This document shows, in pieces, positions 50,173-58,921 of a DNA stretch of 64,000 nt. This stretch comes from Acidimicrobiales bacterium (lineage in GTDB: Bacteria > Actinomycetota > Acidimicrobiia > Acidimicrobiales > MedAcidi-G1), in assembly GCA_029242745.1 (NCBI GenBank), contig JAQWTI010000053.1, positions 1 to 64,000 on the forward strand. Reading direction: 5' to 3'. The number at the start of each line of letters is the position of its first letter. Within the stretch, counting starts at the first letter, position 1. The notes beneath the pieces are model-generated. The model was not told the DNA's origin and made no database searches. It saw only the letters and a list, made by a program, of their open reading frames with translations. The position numbers and the translations under genes were made by a program.

Positions 50173-51764
50173 AGAGGAGCGTCACCAGGATTGAGCGACT
50201 CAAGTTCAACACGCGCTGTCTCGGGAAACCACCTAAGCACCAGCACGGCTGCAAGAACTGGGCCAATAGCGACGATAGTGAAGGCTGGCCCGTATGACCC
50301 AAACTGATCACTCAGTATTCCAACAACTAGCAGTCCTGTGGCGCTACCGGTCACTCCGAGTGTTACTACCAGGCCGTTAGCTCTGGCCCGGTTCTTGGTT
50401 GAAAATAACTCTGGTCCGTATACACCGAGTGCCACGGTCAACGAGCTAATCAGCGAACCGGCAAGTGTGGATCCCCACATGAGTGCCCCGGTGGCGTTGT
50501 ATCCAATCACTATGAAGGTTGTGCCTCCCAGGAGTCCTATAGCGGCAACTCCACGTCGACCCCGCGTATCTGCCACGCGACCGGCTAGAAACAGGCCGAT
50601 GCCCGCAGGGGTGGTTGTTAGCAGTGTGAAAAGTGTGATCCCTGCGGCGCTGAAGCCGCGCTGGTCCTTCAGGAAATCGTTCTGGAACTGGCTAGCGGGT
50701 GCCGCAAAAACCAGGAGCAGAAAGGCGGCCCCGGCCAGCAGCAGTAGGCGTCGTTTCTCCTCTCGTCGCTGGCCTTCATGTTCTGTTGTATGGGTGAACT
50801 GGTTAGAAGGCTCCTTATCAGGCGTGTTGGCAGTAAAACGACGGGATTCGGGCAGTCGTCGCCCCACGGCTAGCAACCCTGGGAGGGCTAGCAGCGGGAC
50901 TAGGTAGATGGTCCGCCATGCTCGTGGGTCAAGGTCCGCCACCGGTAGAACCCAGACGGCCATTCCAGCACCGAGGGCTGCACTCAGGGCTAATACGCTC
51001 ACTCCATAGGCTCGAGCACCGCGCGGGAGTTCTTCAGCTGCGTACACACCGATGAGAATCCCCATGCCGGTGGTCAGACCTCGACCTATCAACTGAGTGC
51101 CACCTAGAAACCAGAGGTCAGGCGATAGCGCGCCTAGGGCCGTGGTGGTTACGGCCAGAATCGCAGTGGCTATCAGTAGCCTCCGACGTCCTCGTCGATC
51201 AGCCAGGGCTACCACAGCCAGGGTTACCACTATGCCTAGCCGCACAGCAGCGAGGGTTACTCCCTGGGCAGTATCGCTCCGACCGAACTCGTCACTAGCG
51301 AAGGTAATGGTCTGAGAAATAACTGTCCCGAGATAGCCGTCCACCACTTGGATGCAAGCCAGCAGTGACAAAACATTGGCTGCCCGGGTGTCGAGACGGT
51401 CCGGCGGCGCCCACCAGGGGTTTCGTCGGTGACGGACTGCTCGTCGAAGGGGCCAGGCAAATAGGAGGCGCCAAGGTCCCACGGCTGCCCGGTACCGGAT
51501 GGTCTCGACGGCCCGGTACCGACCGTCTCTGGCATCTCTAACCTCGAGCCAACGTTCCCATCGGATGAACGGGCCATGTTCGCCAACAAAGTAGTCCGGG
51601 TTGGCCTCGTCGACTCGTTCACGGACAAGATCGTTGCGGGGTATCCGTAGTTCGGCAAGCCCTTTGGTCTCTAGGTTGTGCACCTGGACGGTCGACGTAA
51701 AGCGTTCAGAGTTCAGTTCGCTGATATTTATGGTTGCCCTCCGGTTGCAGTAAGAGCCCACCAT
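50169..51764 (-). CDS. MFS transporter with soluble N-terminal domain
   Basis: A 531-residue protein. Residues to about 125 form a soluble, basic domain with Trp-rich blocks (RWERWLEV, RYRAVETIRYRAAVGPW, PWWAPPDRLD); 12 TM segments follow, including motif A-like ADRRGRRRLL and ADTRGRRG. The N-terminal part is suggestive of an SRPBCC-like fold. The start is doubtful: ATG at 51764 leaves nine bases to the opposite start of murA, and a later GTG is possible. Sugar or organic-ion transport is family-level only. Confidence 0.75.
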   Translation of the reverse strand: MVGSYCNRRATINISELNSERFTSTVQVHNLETKGLAELRIPRNDLVRERVDEANPDYFVGEHGPFIRWERWLEVRDARDGRYRAVETIRYRAAVGPWRLLFAWPLRRAVRHRRNPWWAPPDRLDTRAANVLSLLACIQVVDGYLGTVISQTITFASDEFGRSDTAQGVTLAAVRLGIVVTLAVVALADRRGRRRLLIATAILAVTTTALGALSPDLWFLGGTQLIGRGLTTGMGILIGVYAAEELPRGARAYGVSVLALSAALGAGMAVWVLPVADLDPRAWRTIYLVPLLALPGLLAVGRRLPESRRFTANTPDKEPSNQFTHTTEHEGQRREEKRRLLLLAGAAFLLLVFAAPASQFQNDFLKDQRGFSAAGITLFTLLTTTPAGIGLFLAGRVADTRGRRGVAAIGLLGGTTFIVIGYNATGALMWGSTLAGSLISSLTVALGVYGPELFSTKNRARANGLVVTLGVTGSATGLLVVGILSDQFGSYGPAFTIVAIGPVLAAVLVLRWFPETARVELESLNPGDAPL

Positions 51765-51773
51765 ACTGATGGG

Positions 51774-53075
51774 GTGGGAAGCGAGGTTGAATCTGTCCAA
51801 GATGTGATACGTGTTCGCCAGTCAGGGCCGCTGGGTGGGTTGGTTCAAGTGACTGGTGCCAAGAACTCAGCACTGAAGTTGATGGCCGCCACGGTTATGG
51901 CACCTGGTCGTCACACTTTGCGGAATGTGCCGAGGATCGCTGACGTTGCGATCATGGTCGAACTACTGGAGCACATGGGTGCCGCTGTTGATTGGCTGTC
52001 TGTTGATGGTGTGACCGCCAACTCCCTGACAATTGAAGTGCCAGACATGCTCATTCCTGAGGCGCCGTACGACCTTGTAGAGAAGATGAGGGCCTCAATT
52101 GTGGTGCTGGGACCCTTGCTCGCACGGTTTGGCGAAGCCCGGGTATCGGTCCCTGGCGGCGACGACTTTGGACATCGGCCCATCGATATGCATCTCAAGG
52201 CTCTGGAGGAGCTGGGCGCCACTTTTACCACTAGCCACGGGGTCATCCAAGGTCGAGTTGAGCAGTTATTGGGAGCTCGAATCTTACTGGAGTACCCGAG
52301 TGTGGGGGCGACAGAAAACCTGCTTATGGCAGCAGTGACAGCAAAGGGCACAACGGTTATCGATAACGCAGCGCGCGAACCTGAAATTGCCGATCTGGCG
52401 GCCTTCCTTAATGGAATGGGTGCCGGGGTATCGGGCGCCGGTGGATCGACTATCACGGTAGAAGGGGTGGAGCATCTCCATCCGGTCGAATACACCGTGG
52501 TGCCTGATCGGATAGAAGCTGCCACCTACCTAGCCGCAGTGGGTTTGGCCGGCGGAGAGATCACCATTGAAGGGGCTCGGGCTGACCATATGGAGATGCT
52601 GCTCGACAAACTTGCAGCCATGGGTCTTCAGTTCGATGATGGTGGTGACCGATTGCATGTTGTGGCACCTGAGCGTCCGGGTCGCCTTGCCTCGGTAGAC
52701 GTGTCGACACTCCCGTATCCAGGTGTGGCTACTGACTACAAACCGCTGCTAGTAGCGCTCTTGTCGGTGGCCGATGGGGTGGGGATCCTGACTGAGAATG
52801 TGTTTGCTGGGCGGTTCCGATATATCCCCGAGTTAGTACGAATGGGTGCTGACATTAGAGTAGAAGGCCATCATGCAGTGGTACGAGGTGTCCGGGTGTT
52901 GTCCGGAGCGCCGGTGCGGGCACCTGATATCCGGGCTGGAGCGGCACTTGTAGTGGCTGGACTTGCTGCTGAGGGTGAGACAGTAGTGGCCGATGCTCAC
53001 CACGTGGCCCGGGGCTACGAAGACTTAGTGGGGAATTTGGCGCGACTGGGTGCGAATGTCTCAATAGGGACGTGA
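51774..53075 (+). CDS. murA: UDP-N-acetylglucosamine 1-carboxyvinyltransferase with Asp at the fosfomycin site
   Basis: A 433-residue enzyme for the first committed step of peptidoglycan synthesis, adding enolpyruvate from PEP to UDP-GlcNAc. TGAKNSALKLMAAT carries the catalytic Lys-Asn pair. The loop that holds the catalytic Cys in E. coli (PGGC) reads PGGDDFGHRPID here, with D130 at 52161-52163; M. tuberculosis has the same Cys-to-Asp change and is intrinsically resistant to fosfomycin. GTG at 51774 is chosen; a GTG at 51804 is also possible. Position after the atp operon recalls mycobacterial gene order. Confidence 0.95.
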   Translation: MGSEVESVQDVIRVRQSGPLGGLVQVTGAKNSALKLMAATVMAPGRHTLRNVPRIADVAIMVELLEHMGAAVDWLSVDGVTANSLTIEVPDMLIPEAPYDLVEKMRASIVVLGPLLARFGEARVSVPGGDDFGHRPIDMHLKALEELGATFTTSHGVIQGRVEQLLGARILLEYPSVGATENLLMAAVTAKGTTVIDNAAREPEIADLAAFLNGMGAGVSGAGGSTITVEGVEHLHPVEYTVVPDRIEAATYLAAVGLAGGEITIEGARADHMEMLLDKLAAMGLQFDDGGDRLHVVAPERPGRLASVDVSTLPYPGVATDYKPLLVALLSVADGVGILTENVFAGRFRYIPELVRMGADIRVEGHHAVVRGVRVLSGAPVRAPDIRAGAALVVAGLAAEGETVVADAHHVARGYEDLVGNLARLGANVSIGT

Positions 53076-53095
53076 GACATGTCCTAGCCCCAAAG

Positions 53096-53248
53096 TCAGT
53101 CAGTACCGGGATCTCGGGGCGAACCACTTTTGCCGGCGCGGTGGTCAGCAAGCCAGAGAAGACCAGCAATCACCGTCAACGGCCCAGCGACTAACGCAAT
53201 CTCGTCCCAGCCGCCTTGGTGGCCCATAACGAGTAGTCCTACAGGCAT
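53096..53248 (-). CDS. Small single-helix membrane protein (50 aa)
   Basis: A 50-residue protein. It starts MPVGLLVMGHQGG, has one hydrophobic helix over about residues 17-34 (IALVAGPLTVIAGLLWLA) and a charged tail (DHRAGKSGSPRDPG). AGGA lies seven bases before the ATG, and the stop is in frame at 53096. It lies between murA and the NifU-type gene, reading toward murA. Too short for confident recognition; function unknown. Confidence 0.55.
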   Translation of the reverse strand: MPVGLLVMGHQGGWDEIALVAGPLTVIAGLLWLADHRAGKSGSPRDPGTD

Positions 53249-53298
53249 TATCTAATCCTATGGTTTGGTTGCCGCTTTGTCCCTACTTCTAGCAAGGG

Positions 53299-53682
53299 GT
53301 GGCTCTGAGCCCAGTTGCTGCGAGACTTCTGGCCATGTCGATTGATGTGGCCCCAGATACGGGCACTGATGGCTTGCGGGCTCGAGTGGAGAAGGTAATT
53401 GAGGTGATTCGACCGGCGATCCAGGCTGACGAGGGAGACATCATTCTTCATGATGTCGATGAGGTCACTGGCGTGGTATCTGTCGAACTAGTGGGAGCTT
53501 GTGTGTCCTGTCCCGCTTCGGATCAAACACTCAAGGCAGGTATCGAGCGGATTTTGAAGGATCGAGTAGTTGGGGTGATATCGGTTCAGAACGTAGGTGT
53601 AACGACGACGGGTGATGGGCCTATTGGCGCCCCTGATCCGGACGCGGCCGAATCGGATCCAGGAACCGCCGTCAGTCTTTAA
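53299..53682 (+). CDS. NifU-type Fe-S scaffold protein
   Basis: A 127-residue protein consisting mainly of the NifU C-terminal domain (about residues 25-100). The CxxC pair in GACVSCPAS binds or transfers a Fe-S cluster, and KVIEVIRPAIQADEGDIILHDVD is the typical N-terminal helix and strand. Start is GTG at 53299 or ATG at 53335. It may serve cluster transfer; the cysteine desulfurase gene at 57756 is a likely sulfur source but is not adjacent. Confidence 0.85.
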   Translation: MALSPVAARLLAMSIDVAPDTGTDGLRARVEKVIEVIRPAIQADEGDIILHDVDEVTGVVSVELVGACVSCPASDQTLKAGIERILKDRVVGVISVQNVGVTTTGDGPIGAPDPDAAESDPGTAVSL

Positions 53683-53727
53683 GGTCCCGCTTTCCGGAGA
53701 TTCGAACTAGGTGGGTACCCTCCTTCG

Positions 53728-54516
53728 ATGAACGAAACATCTACTCAGGAGTATTTAAACGTCGAGCACCGAGATGACGGCGTGGTGATCGCTACTCTCA
53801 ACCGTCCGAAAGTCAATGCCTTGGACACTAAGTTGCTGCGTGAGTTGGAGGCTTTCGCCTACTCATGCAACGATGATCCACCAGGCGCTGTGGTATTTAC
53901 TGGGGCTGGTCGGATGTTTGCCGCTGGAGCAGAGTTGGCTGTGTTTGCCGACCCGGTACTACGGCCTGGTCAGGCTGACGCTTTCCGAGATGCTTTCGGG
54001 GCTGTAGAGCGGATTGTTTGTCCAACTATTGCCGCAGTTAATGGTATGGCTCTAGGAGGCGGAGCTGAGTTGGCTTGGTGCTGCGACCTTCGAATCCTTG
54101 GCGAAGGATCAATCTTCGGCCAACCCGAGGTGCTTCTGGGCATCATTCCGGGGGGTGGCGCCACCCAACGCTTGACTCGTCTGGTGGGCCGCCCGACGGC
54201 TAAGCGGCTGATCTGGGGCGGTGCTCAGGTAGAGGCGGTCGAGGCATTGGCGCTGGGCATCGCAGATGAAGTTGTGGGTGACACTGAGATTTTGAATCGG
54301 GCGTGCGAGTTGGCTGCGACCTATGCAACGGGCCCCAGATTGGCTATAAGGGCAGCAAAACAGGCTATTGACGAGGGTGTTGACATGCCACTGGGCGAAG
54401 GTATCGATCTCGAGTTAGACCTCTTCTTGAAGGTGTTTGATAGTGATGACGCCAAGAGGGGTGTTGAATCGTTCTTTGAACATGGACCCGGAAAAGCCCA
54501 TTTCACGGGAGCCTGA
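53728..54516 (+). CDS. Enoyl-CoA hydratase/isomerase
   Basis: A 262-residue crotonase-family protein. The oxyanion and catalytic blocks are GALGGGAELAW-like (E114 in GGAELAWCCD) and GQPEVLLGIIPGGGA (E134), both Glu residues of hydratases. Start ATG at 53728. Its likely task is hydration of enoyl-CoA in beta-oxidation; isomerase function cannot be excluded from sequence. It precedes the DMSP-lyase-like cupin by 57 bp. Confidence 0.9.
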   Translation: MNETSTQEYLNVEHRDDGVVIATLNRPKVNALDTKLLRELEAFAYSCNDDPPGAVVFTGAGRMFAAGAELAVFADPVLRPGQADAFRDAFGAVERIVCPTIAAVNGMALGGGAELAWCCDLRILGEGSIFGQPEVLLGIIPGGGATQRLTRLVGRPTAKRLIWGGAQVEAVEALALGIADEVVGDTEILNRACELAATYATGPRLAIRAAKQAIDEGVDMPLGEGIDLELDLFLKVFDSDDAKRGVESFFEHGPGKAHFTGA

Positions 54517-54573
54517 GTTCGTTGGTTTGCGGTCACCATTACCTGCCCGCGCCTGAGTGTAAATTGCCGCTTA

Positions 54574-55218
54574 ATGGCTGAATCTTTTCTGAAAGCGTTG
54601 TCCGCTTTTGTTGGCACCGAAGGGATTCGCGACCGGAAACTAACGCAAGCTATGGGGTTGTTGTCTGGCGCCCTTACCCGGTTGACCCCTGCAGATGAAG
54701 AGAGTGCCCGGATCTCCCAGCCGGTGGTTGATCGACATCTAAATGACGCCTTATCCGCCGGAGTGGGCACGCCGGTTGACCTCATCAGATCGGTAGTTGG
54801 ATCAGTTAGTTGGATTGTTCCTTATCCGGAGTATGCCGGAGAGCCTGACATGGACGCTATGCGGGCCAGCTACGCCTTCGCGCCGCTGATCGCCGCTGGG
54901 AAGGACTCGTTCAAAGATGACGCAGTTAGCGCAGTCTCAGGTCCCTACTTGAGTGATGAGGTATTTGTGGGTCTAGTCCTCCAGGGGCCGAATTGTGACT
55001 ATCCCTCCCATGTTCACAAGTCCGAGGAGGTCTTTTGGGTGGCCTCTGGGACAGCAGATTGGCAGCGAGGCGATGATTGGCGTGTTGAGGAGCCCGGTGG
55101 GGTAATCCACCATGCGTCTGGGGTGCGACACGCCACAGTGACTCGCCACGAGCCGCTACTCATGTTGTTCGCCTGGGTTACCGACCCACACTGCACACCA
55201 GTCGTTGTCCGACACTGA
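54574..55218 (+). CDS. DMSP lyase-like cupin with Phe at the catalytic Tyr position
   Basis: A 214-residue protein resembling the cupin DMSP lyases (DddL/DddQ/DddW/DddK), which cleave dimethylsulfoniopropionate to DMS and acrylate. Pattern: SYAFAPL (about 99-105), GLVLQGPNCDYPSHVHKSEEVF, WQRGDDW, PGGVIHHASGVRHATVT and EPLLMLFAW. H146, H148, E152 and H186 would bind the metal and match, with a constant offset of 90, the remembered DddK ligands 56, 58, 62 and 96. The catalytic Tyr64 corresponds to F154 (TTT at 55033-55035). It may therefore be inactive as a DMSP lyase, use another base, or have a different substrate. Confidence 0.75.
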   Translation: MAESFLKALSAFVGTEGIRDRKLTQAMGLLSGALTRLTPADEESARISQPVVDRHLNDALSAGVGTPVDLIRSVVGSVSWIVPYPEYAGEPDMDAMRASYAFAPLIAAGKDSFKDDAVSAVSGPYLSDEVFVGLVLQGPNCDYPSHVHKSEEVFWVASGTADWQRGDDWRVEEPGGVIHHASGVRHATVTRHEPLLMLFAWVTDPHCTPVVVRH

Positions 55219-55223
55219 CCGAC

Positions 55224-56180
55224 GTGTCCAACGCTCCAGATCTTGAAGGATCACTACCCGATAGTTGCCACCGGCATCCTGATAACCGGGCTGGTGTCCG
55301 TTGTCAGAGGTGCGAACGGTTGATTTGTGCGCTGTGTATGCACACAGCGTCAGTGGGGTTTCATTGTTCTGAATGTGTGGCCAGACCGGCGCAGCGAAGT
55401 GGTGTCCAGCGTGCCTCTAAGCGCTCGAACCGTCGTCAGGTCAAGAGCGTGGTGGTGGGGCCAATTGAAGGGCCACCTGCGACTTTGGCGCTAGTTGCTC
55501 TAAATCTTTTGGCGTTTCTAGTCATGGTCTTCCTAGGGGGTGGTGCCCGAGGTGGAGGGGTTTACGACCGGTTTGCCTCTGGCGGCGGCACATTCACCGT
55601 GGATTACGGACTGCTGGGAATTGGTCGTTCAGGCCCACGGCTCATTGGAGTAGCTGAAGGAGAGTGGGGCCGCTTACTGACCGGCGGTTTCCTTCATGCA
55701 GGACTACTTCACGTCTTGATTAACATGTTCTTGCTTTGGATGCTGGGGCGGCAACTGGAGATGGTCCACGGACCGGTCAGATACGCCGGCTTGTACATGG
55801 CCTCGCTCCTAGCCGGATCGTTTGGCGTGATGCTGCATGATCCCCAAGCCTTGACTGTGGGCGCATCAGGCGCAGTGTTCGGCCTAATGGCTGCGGCGAT
55901 AGTCCACCAACTTCGGCAAGGAGTCAGCCCCTGGGGAACCGGCTTGGGCGGTTTGTTGTTGGTGAATGTTATTTTTACGTTTGGCCGTCCTGGCATCAGC
56001 ATCGGAGGTCACCTAGGCGGTCTGGTTGGTGGAGCACTGGTGGGATGGCTGGTAGACGGGATTGATCGCCGGGGTGCATCGCGTGCCGTGGCAACCGCTG
56101 TGCCGTGGTTGGCGGCAGTGGCTTTTACCGTTGGCGCGGTCTGGGCAGCCAGCCGATGGTGGGATCCAGTACTGGGTTGA
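55224..56180 (+). CDS. Rhomboid intramembrane serine protease with B-box zinc finger
   Basis: A 318-residue protein. The N-terminal 60 residues contain a B-box-like zinc finger with repeated C/H pairs (CHRHP, CQRCERL, CALCMH, HCSEC). The membrane domain has about six TM segments, catalytic S215 in GASGAVFG and H263 in GGHLGG, the standard rhomboid dyad. Start GTG at 55224, six bases after the cupin stop. Likely regulated membrane-protein cleavage; substrates unknown. Confidence 0.88.
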   Translation: MSNAPDLEGSLPDSCHRHPDNRAGVRCQRCERLICALCMHTASVGFHCSECVARPAQRSGVQRASKRSNRRQVKSVVVGPIEGPPATLALVALNLLAFLVMVFLGGGARGGGVYDRFASGGGTFTVDYGLLGIGRSGPRLIGVAEGEWGRLLTGGFLHAGLLHVLINMFLLWMLGRQLEMVHGPVRYAGLYMASLLAGSFGVMLHDPQALTVGASGAVFGLMAAAIVHQLRQGVSPWGTGLGGLLLVNVIFTFGRPGISIGGHLGGLVGGALVGWLVDGIDRRGASRAVATAVPWLAAVAFTVGAVWAASRWWDPVLG

Positions 56181-56908
56181 TGTCTGCTACAGGAAATGAT
56201 GGAGCTATGGATACGGACTTAGTGAACCGCTCTGCTGATATCGAGTTTTTCTGGGATCCAGTCTGTCCGTTTGCTTGGCAGACGTCGCGCTGGTTGCGTC
56301 GAGTCGCAGATCTGAGAGAGCTGGTCGTTGATTGGCGATTTATTAACCTCTCGATTCTCAACGAAAAGCGCGATTACGACAGCGAGTTTCCTGAGGGCTA
56401 CCAAGAATCCCATGACATGGGTCGGCGGATGCTCCGGGTGGCAGCAGCAGTGCGGGCCGTTGAGGGTTCTACGGCTATGGACGCTCTCTACCAGGCATTT
56501 GGTGAGACCATTTGGCATCCGTCGGATGGAGCCAGTGCAGACCATCGGGCTGCGATGGCCACGCCGGAGCATCTGACGAACGTTCTTGAAATAGCCGGAT
56601 TTGACCATTTGTACGCTGACTCCGCTACTGATCGGCAGTTTGATGCGGTTCTGCGTGCTGAGACTGCTGAGGCCGTCGCTCGTACCGGTTCCGACGTAGG
56701 TACGCCGATAATTACATTTGGGCCTCCGGACGGGCCATCGATTTTTGGTCCGGTCATCTCGGCAGTGCCTGAAACTGATGAAGAATGCCTGAGCCTTTAC
56801 GACGCCACGCTCACGTTGTGCAGGTTTGATACGTTCTCCGAGTTGAAGCGGAGTGACCGTCCTCGTCTGGATCTGCCACTCTTTACTAGGGATCTGAAGC
56901 AGGGGTAG
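56180..56908 (+). CDS. Rv2466c-like mycothiol-dependent thioredoxin-fold protein with CxxA site
   Basis: A 242-residue DsbA-fold protein. WDPVCPFAW puts the active Cys at C29 and an Ala at A32, where Rv2466c has CPWC. Other blocks agree with Rv2466c-like proteins: SILNEKRD, GTPIITF, FGPVISAVP and FSELKRSDRP. The ATG at 56180 overlaps the rhomboid stop by one base (TGATG); an ATG at 56207 is also possible. The loss of the resolving Cys suggests monothiol chemistry with mycothiol. Confidence 0.82.
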   Translation: MSATGNDGAMDTDLVNRSADIEFFWDPVCPFAWQTSRWLRRVADLRELVVDWRFINLSILNEKRDYDSEFPEGYQESHDMGRRMLRVAAAVRAVEGSTAMDALYQAFGETIWHPSDGASADHRAAMATPEHLTNVLEIAGFDHLYADSATDRQFDAVLRAETAEAVARTGSDVGTPIITFGPPDGPSIFGPVISAVPETDEECLSLYDATLTLCRFDTFSELKRSDRPRLDLPLFTRDLKQG

Positions 56909-56917
56909 TTAGTTAAC

Positions 56918-57694
56918 TCAGTGCTGTTCCTGAAGGTTGTCGCGGCGCCGCCATGTGCTCACGTGGGTCGGCGAGTCTCCGGTGAATGGGGTACTGCGCC
57001 AATCCTCGGAGCGGTTAATGAGTTCCAGACCAGCGCTTATAGCCATGTCATCAAGCTGGTCCGGCGTGGCATAGCGCAATTGATATGGAAAAAATCGGTT
57101 GCCCTCACTTGTCATTTCGATTCTCTGCCCGGTGATGGTTTGGGAGTCCGGGTCGATAGCAACTACGTCCAGCATCACTCGGTCAATTGAGATGTGGCGG
57201 ACGGTGACGCCATCATGGGCTTCGGGCGCCGGCACGAATCCCTCAAGGACGAAATGACCATCGGGTGTCAACAGGTTTGCAACACCACGAAAGCAAGCTT
57301 GCTGGGCTTTCTCTGAGGTGAGGTTAAACAAGGTGTTGAACCCAATCAACACCACGTCGAAATCTGAGCCACAGGTGCTGGGATCGGCCATGTCGCCGTC
57401 AATCAGAGTAAGACGCTCAGCACCCTGCTTTGAGCGCAGACGCCCCAGCATTGACGGTGAGGCGTCCAAACCAGTGACGGCCAGCCCCCGATCAGCCAAG
57501 GGAAGGGCGAGTCGACCGGTACCCACGCCTAATTCGAGAACCTTGCCAGCAGAGCCGGCCAACACGGCAATGTGGTCGGCTACCTCGTTGGGGCTCCCGA
57601 TTCGCGTAAGGGCCAAGTCGCCCTCATCGCCGTACCACTCGTCGTATACCCCTGCAATCCGCTCACCGTATGTAGTGCTGTCGTAGCCATCCAT
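56918..57694 (-). CDS. SAM-dependent methyltransferase (class I)
   Basis: A 258-residue Rossmann-fold methyltransferase. VLELGVGTGRLALPLA is motif I, AVTGLDASPSM motif II, and DVVLIGFNTLFNL follows. The upstream in-frame region to 57763 lacks family resemblance, so ATG at 57694 is chosen. Divergent from the cysteine desulfurase gene by 61 bp. Substrate unknown; UbiE/COQ5-type members are only distantly similar. Confidence 0.82.
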   Translation of the reverse strand: MDGYDSTTYGERIAGVYDEWYGDEGDLALTRIGSPNEVADHIAVLAGSAGKVLELGVGTGRLALPLADRGLAVTGLDASPSMLGRLRSKQGAERLTLIDGDMADPSTCGSDFDVVLIGFNTLFNLTSEKAQQACFRGVANLLTPDGHFVLEGFVPAPEAHDGVTVRHISIDRVMLDVVAIDPDSQTITGQRIEMTSEGNRFFPYQLRYATPDQLDDMAISAGLELINRSEDWRSTPFTGDSPTHVSTWRRRDNLQEQH

Positions 57695-57755
57695 TCGAGA
57701 AGTCTTACGGATTGTCAGGCGGCTCCCAAACAAGTTCTGACATAGCCTTAGCGTT

Positions 57756-58916
57756 GTGATCAAAGAGTTGACTATCAGCGTCTACCTAGACCATGCGGCC
57801 AGCACGCCGACCCGACCCGAAGTGGTCGCTGAGATGCTTCCGTGGCTGACTGACCACCCAGGCAATCCTTCAGGTGCTCACGCAGCGGCACGAGCAGCGC
57901 GACGAGCGATCGACGATGCCCGTGACCATGTTGCGGCTCTCGTGGGGTGCGGGCCTGGCGAGGTGGTTTTCACCTCCGGCGGGACTGAAGCCGACAATCT
58001 GGCGGTGGACGGGGTGGTAAGGGCTACCGGCGGTGTGCCAGTTTGCAGCGCAGCTGAACACCCTGCGGTTCTAGCTCCAGTAGAGGACGCCGGAGGGATG
58101 GTGGTGCCTACCGACGCTGGTGGGTGCATCGACCTTGAAGCGCTGGCTGAGGTGCTTACTTCGGTGGACGACGTCAGCATTGTCTCGACCATGGCAGCTA
58201 ACAATGAGACTGGCGTGGTTACTGACCTAGAAGCTGTGGCTGACTTGATGGCTCAGTGTGCCCCCCAAGCCCTACTGCATAGCGACGCCGTCCAGGCGGC
58301 CGCTTGGATGGACCTACCCTCGTCGGCCCATAGGGCTGAGTTGGTTAGTTTGACCGGCCATAAGTTTGGTGGACCAAAGGGCGCCGGTGCACTCATCGTC
58401 AGAACTGGGGTATCACTTGATCCAGTGATACGAGGAGGCGGCCAAGAACGAGAGCGACGCAGCGGAACCCAAAACGTGCCGGCCATCGTGGGTCTCGGTG
58501 AGGCAGCCCGACTGGTGGTTATGGAGCGCGAAGCAATGATTCAACGTGTGAGTGCTTTAAGGGATCGGCTCGAAGAGGGTCTCATAGCGAAGACCCTTGG
58601 TGTCAACCGGACCGTTCCCAAAGGCTTTGTCCGCGCGCCCGGTGTATCCAATGTCTGCTTTAAAGGCATCGAAAGCGAGGAACTACTCTTCTTGCTGGAA
58701 CGAGCAGGGATCGCAGCCAGTTCTGCTTCGTCTTGCGCCAGCGGTGCCCAAGAACCTTCTCACGTTCTGGCAGCCATGGGAATCGACCGGGTAACTGCAA
58801 GTGGCTCCTTGCGTCTTTCGTTAGGTCACGCCAGCAGTGATGCCGATGTGGATCATGCATTAGCTGCTATCCCACCAGCCGTTGAGCACCTGCGGGCCTG
58901 CGCCCGCTCGTTGTAG
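57756..58916 (+). CDS. Cysteine desulfurase (IscS/NifS type)
   Basis: A 386-residue class V PLP enzyme that releases sulfur from L-cysteine as a protein persulfide. VYLDHAASTP, GNPSGAHAAA, FTSGGTEADNLAV, the PLP Lys K203 in TGHKFGGPKG and the active Cys C327 in SSCASGAQEPSHVL are all present. Start GTG at 57756 or a TTG 12 bases later. Five bases separate it from mnmA, so it probably provides sulfur for tRNA 2-thiouridine and perhaps for other sulfur-using pathways. Confidence 0.93.
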   Translation: MIKELTISVYLDHAASTPTRPEVVAEMLPWLTDHPGNPSGAHAAARAARRAIDDARDHVAALVGCGPGEVVFTSGGTEADNLAVDGVVRATGGVPVCSAAEHPAVLAPVEDAGGMVVPTDAGGCIDLEALAEVLTSVDDVSIVSTMAANNETGVVTDLEAVADLMAQCAPQALLHSDAVQAAAWMDLPSSAHRAELVSLTGHKFGGPKGAGALIVRTGVSLDPVIRGGGQERERRSGTQNVPAIVGLGEAARLVVMEREAMIQRVSALRDRLEEGLIAKTLGVNRTVPKGFVRAPGVSNVCFKGIESEELLFLLERAGIAASSASSCASGAQEPSHVLAAMGIDRVTASGSLRLSLGHASSDADVDHALAAIPPAVEHLRACARSL

Positions 58917-58921
58917 TCCGG

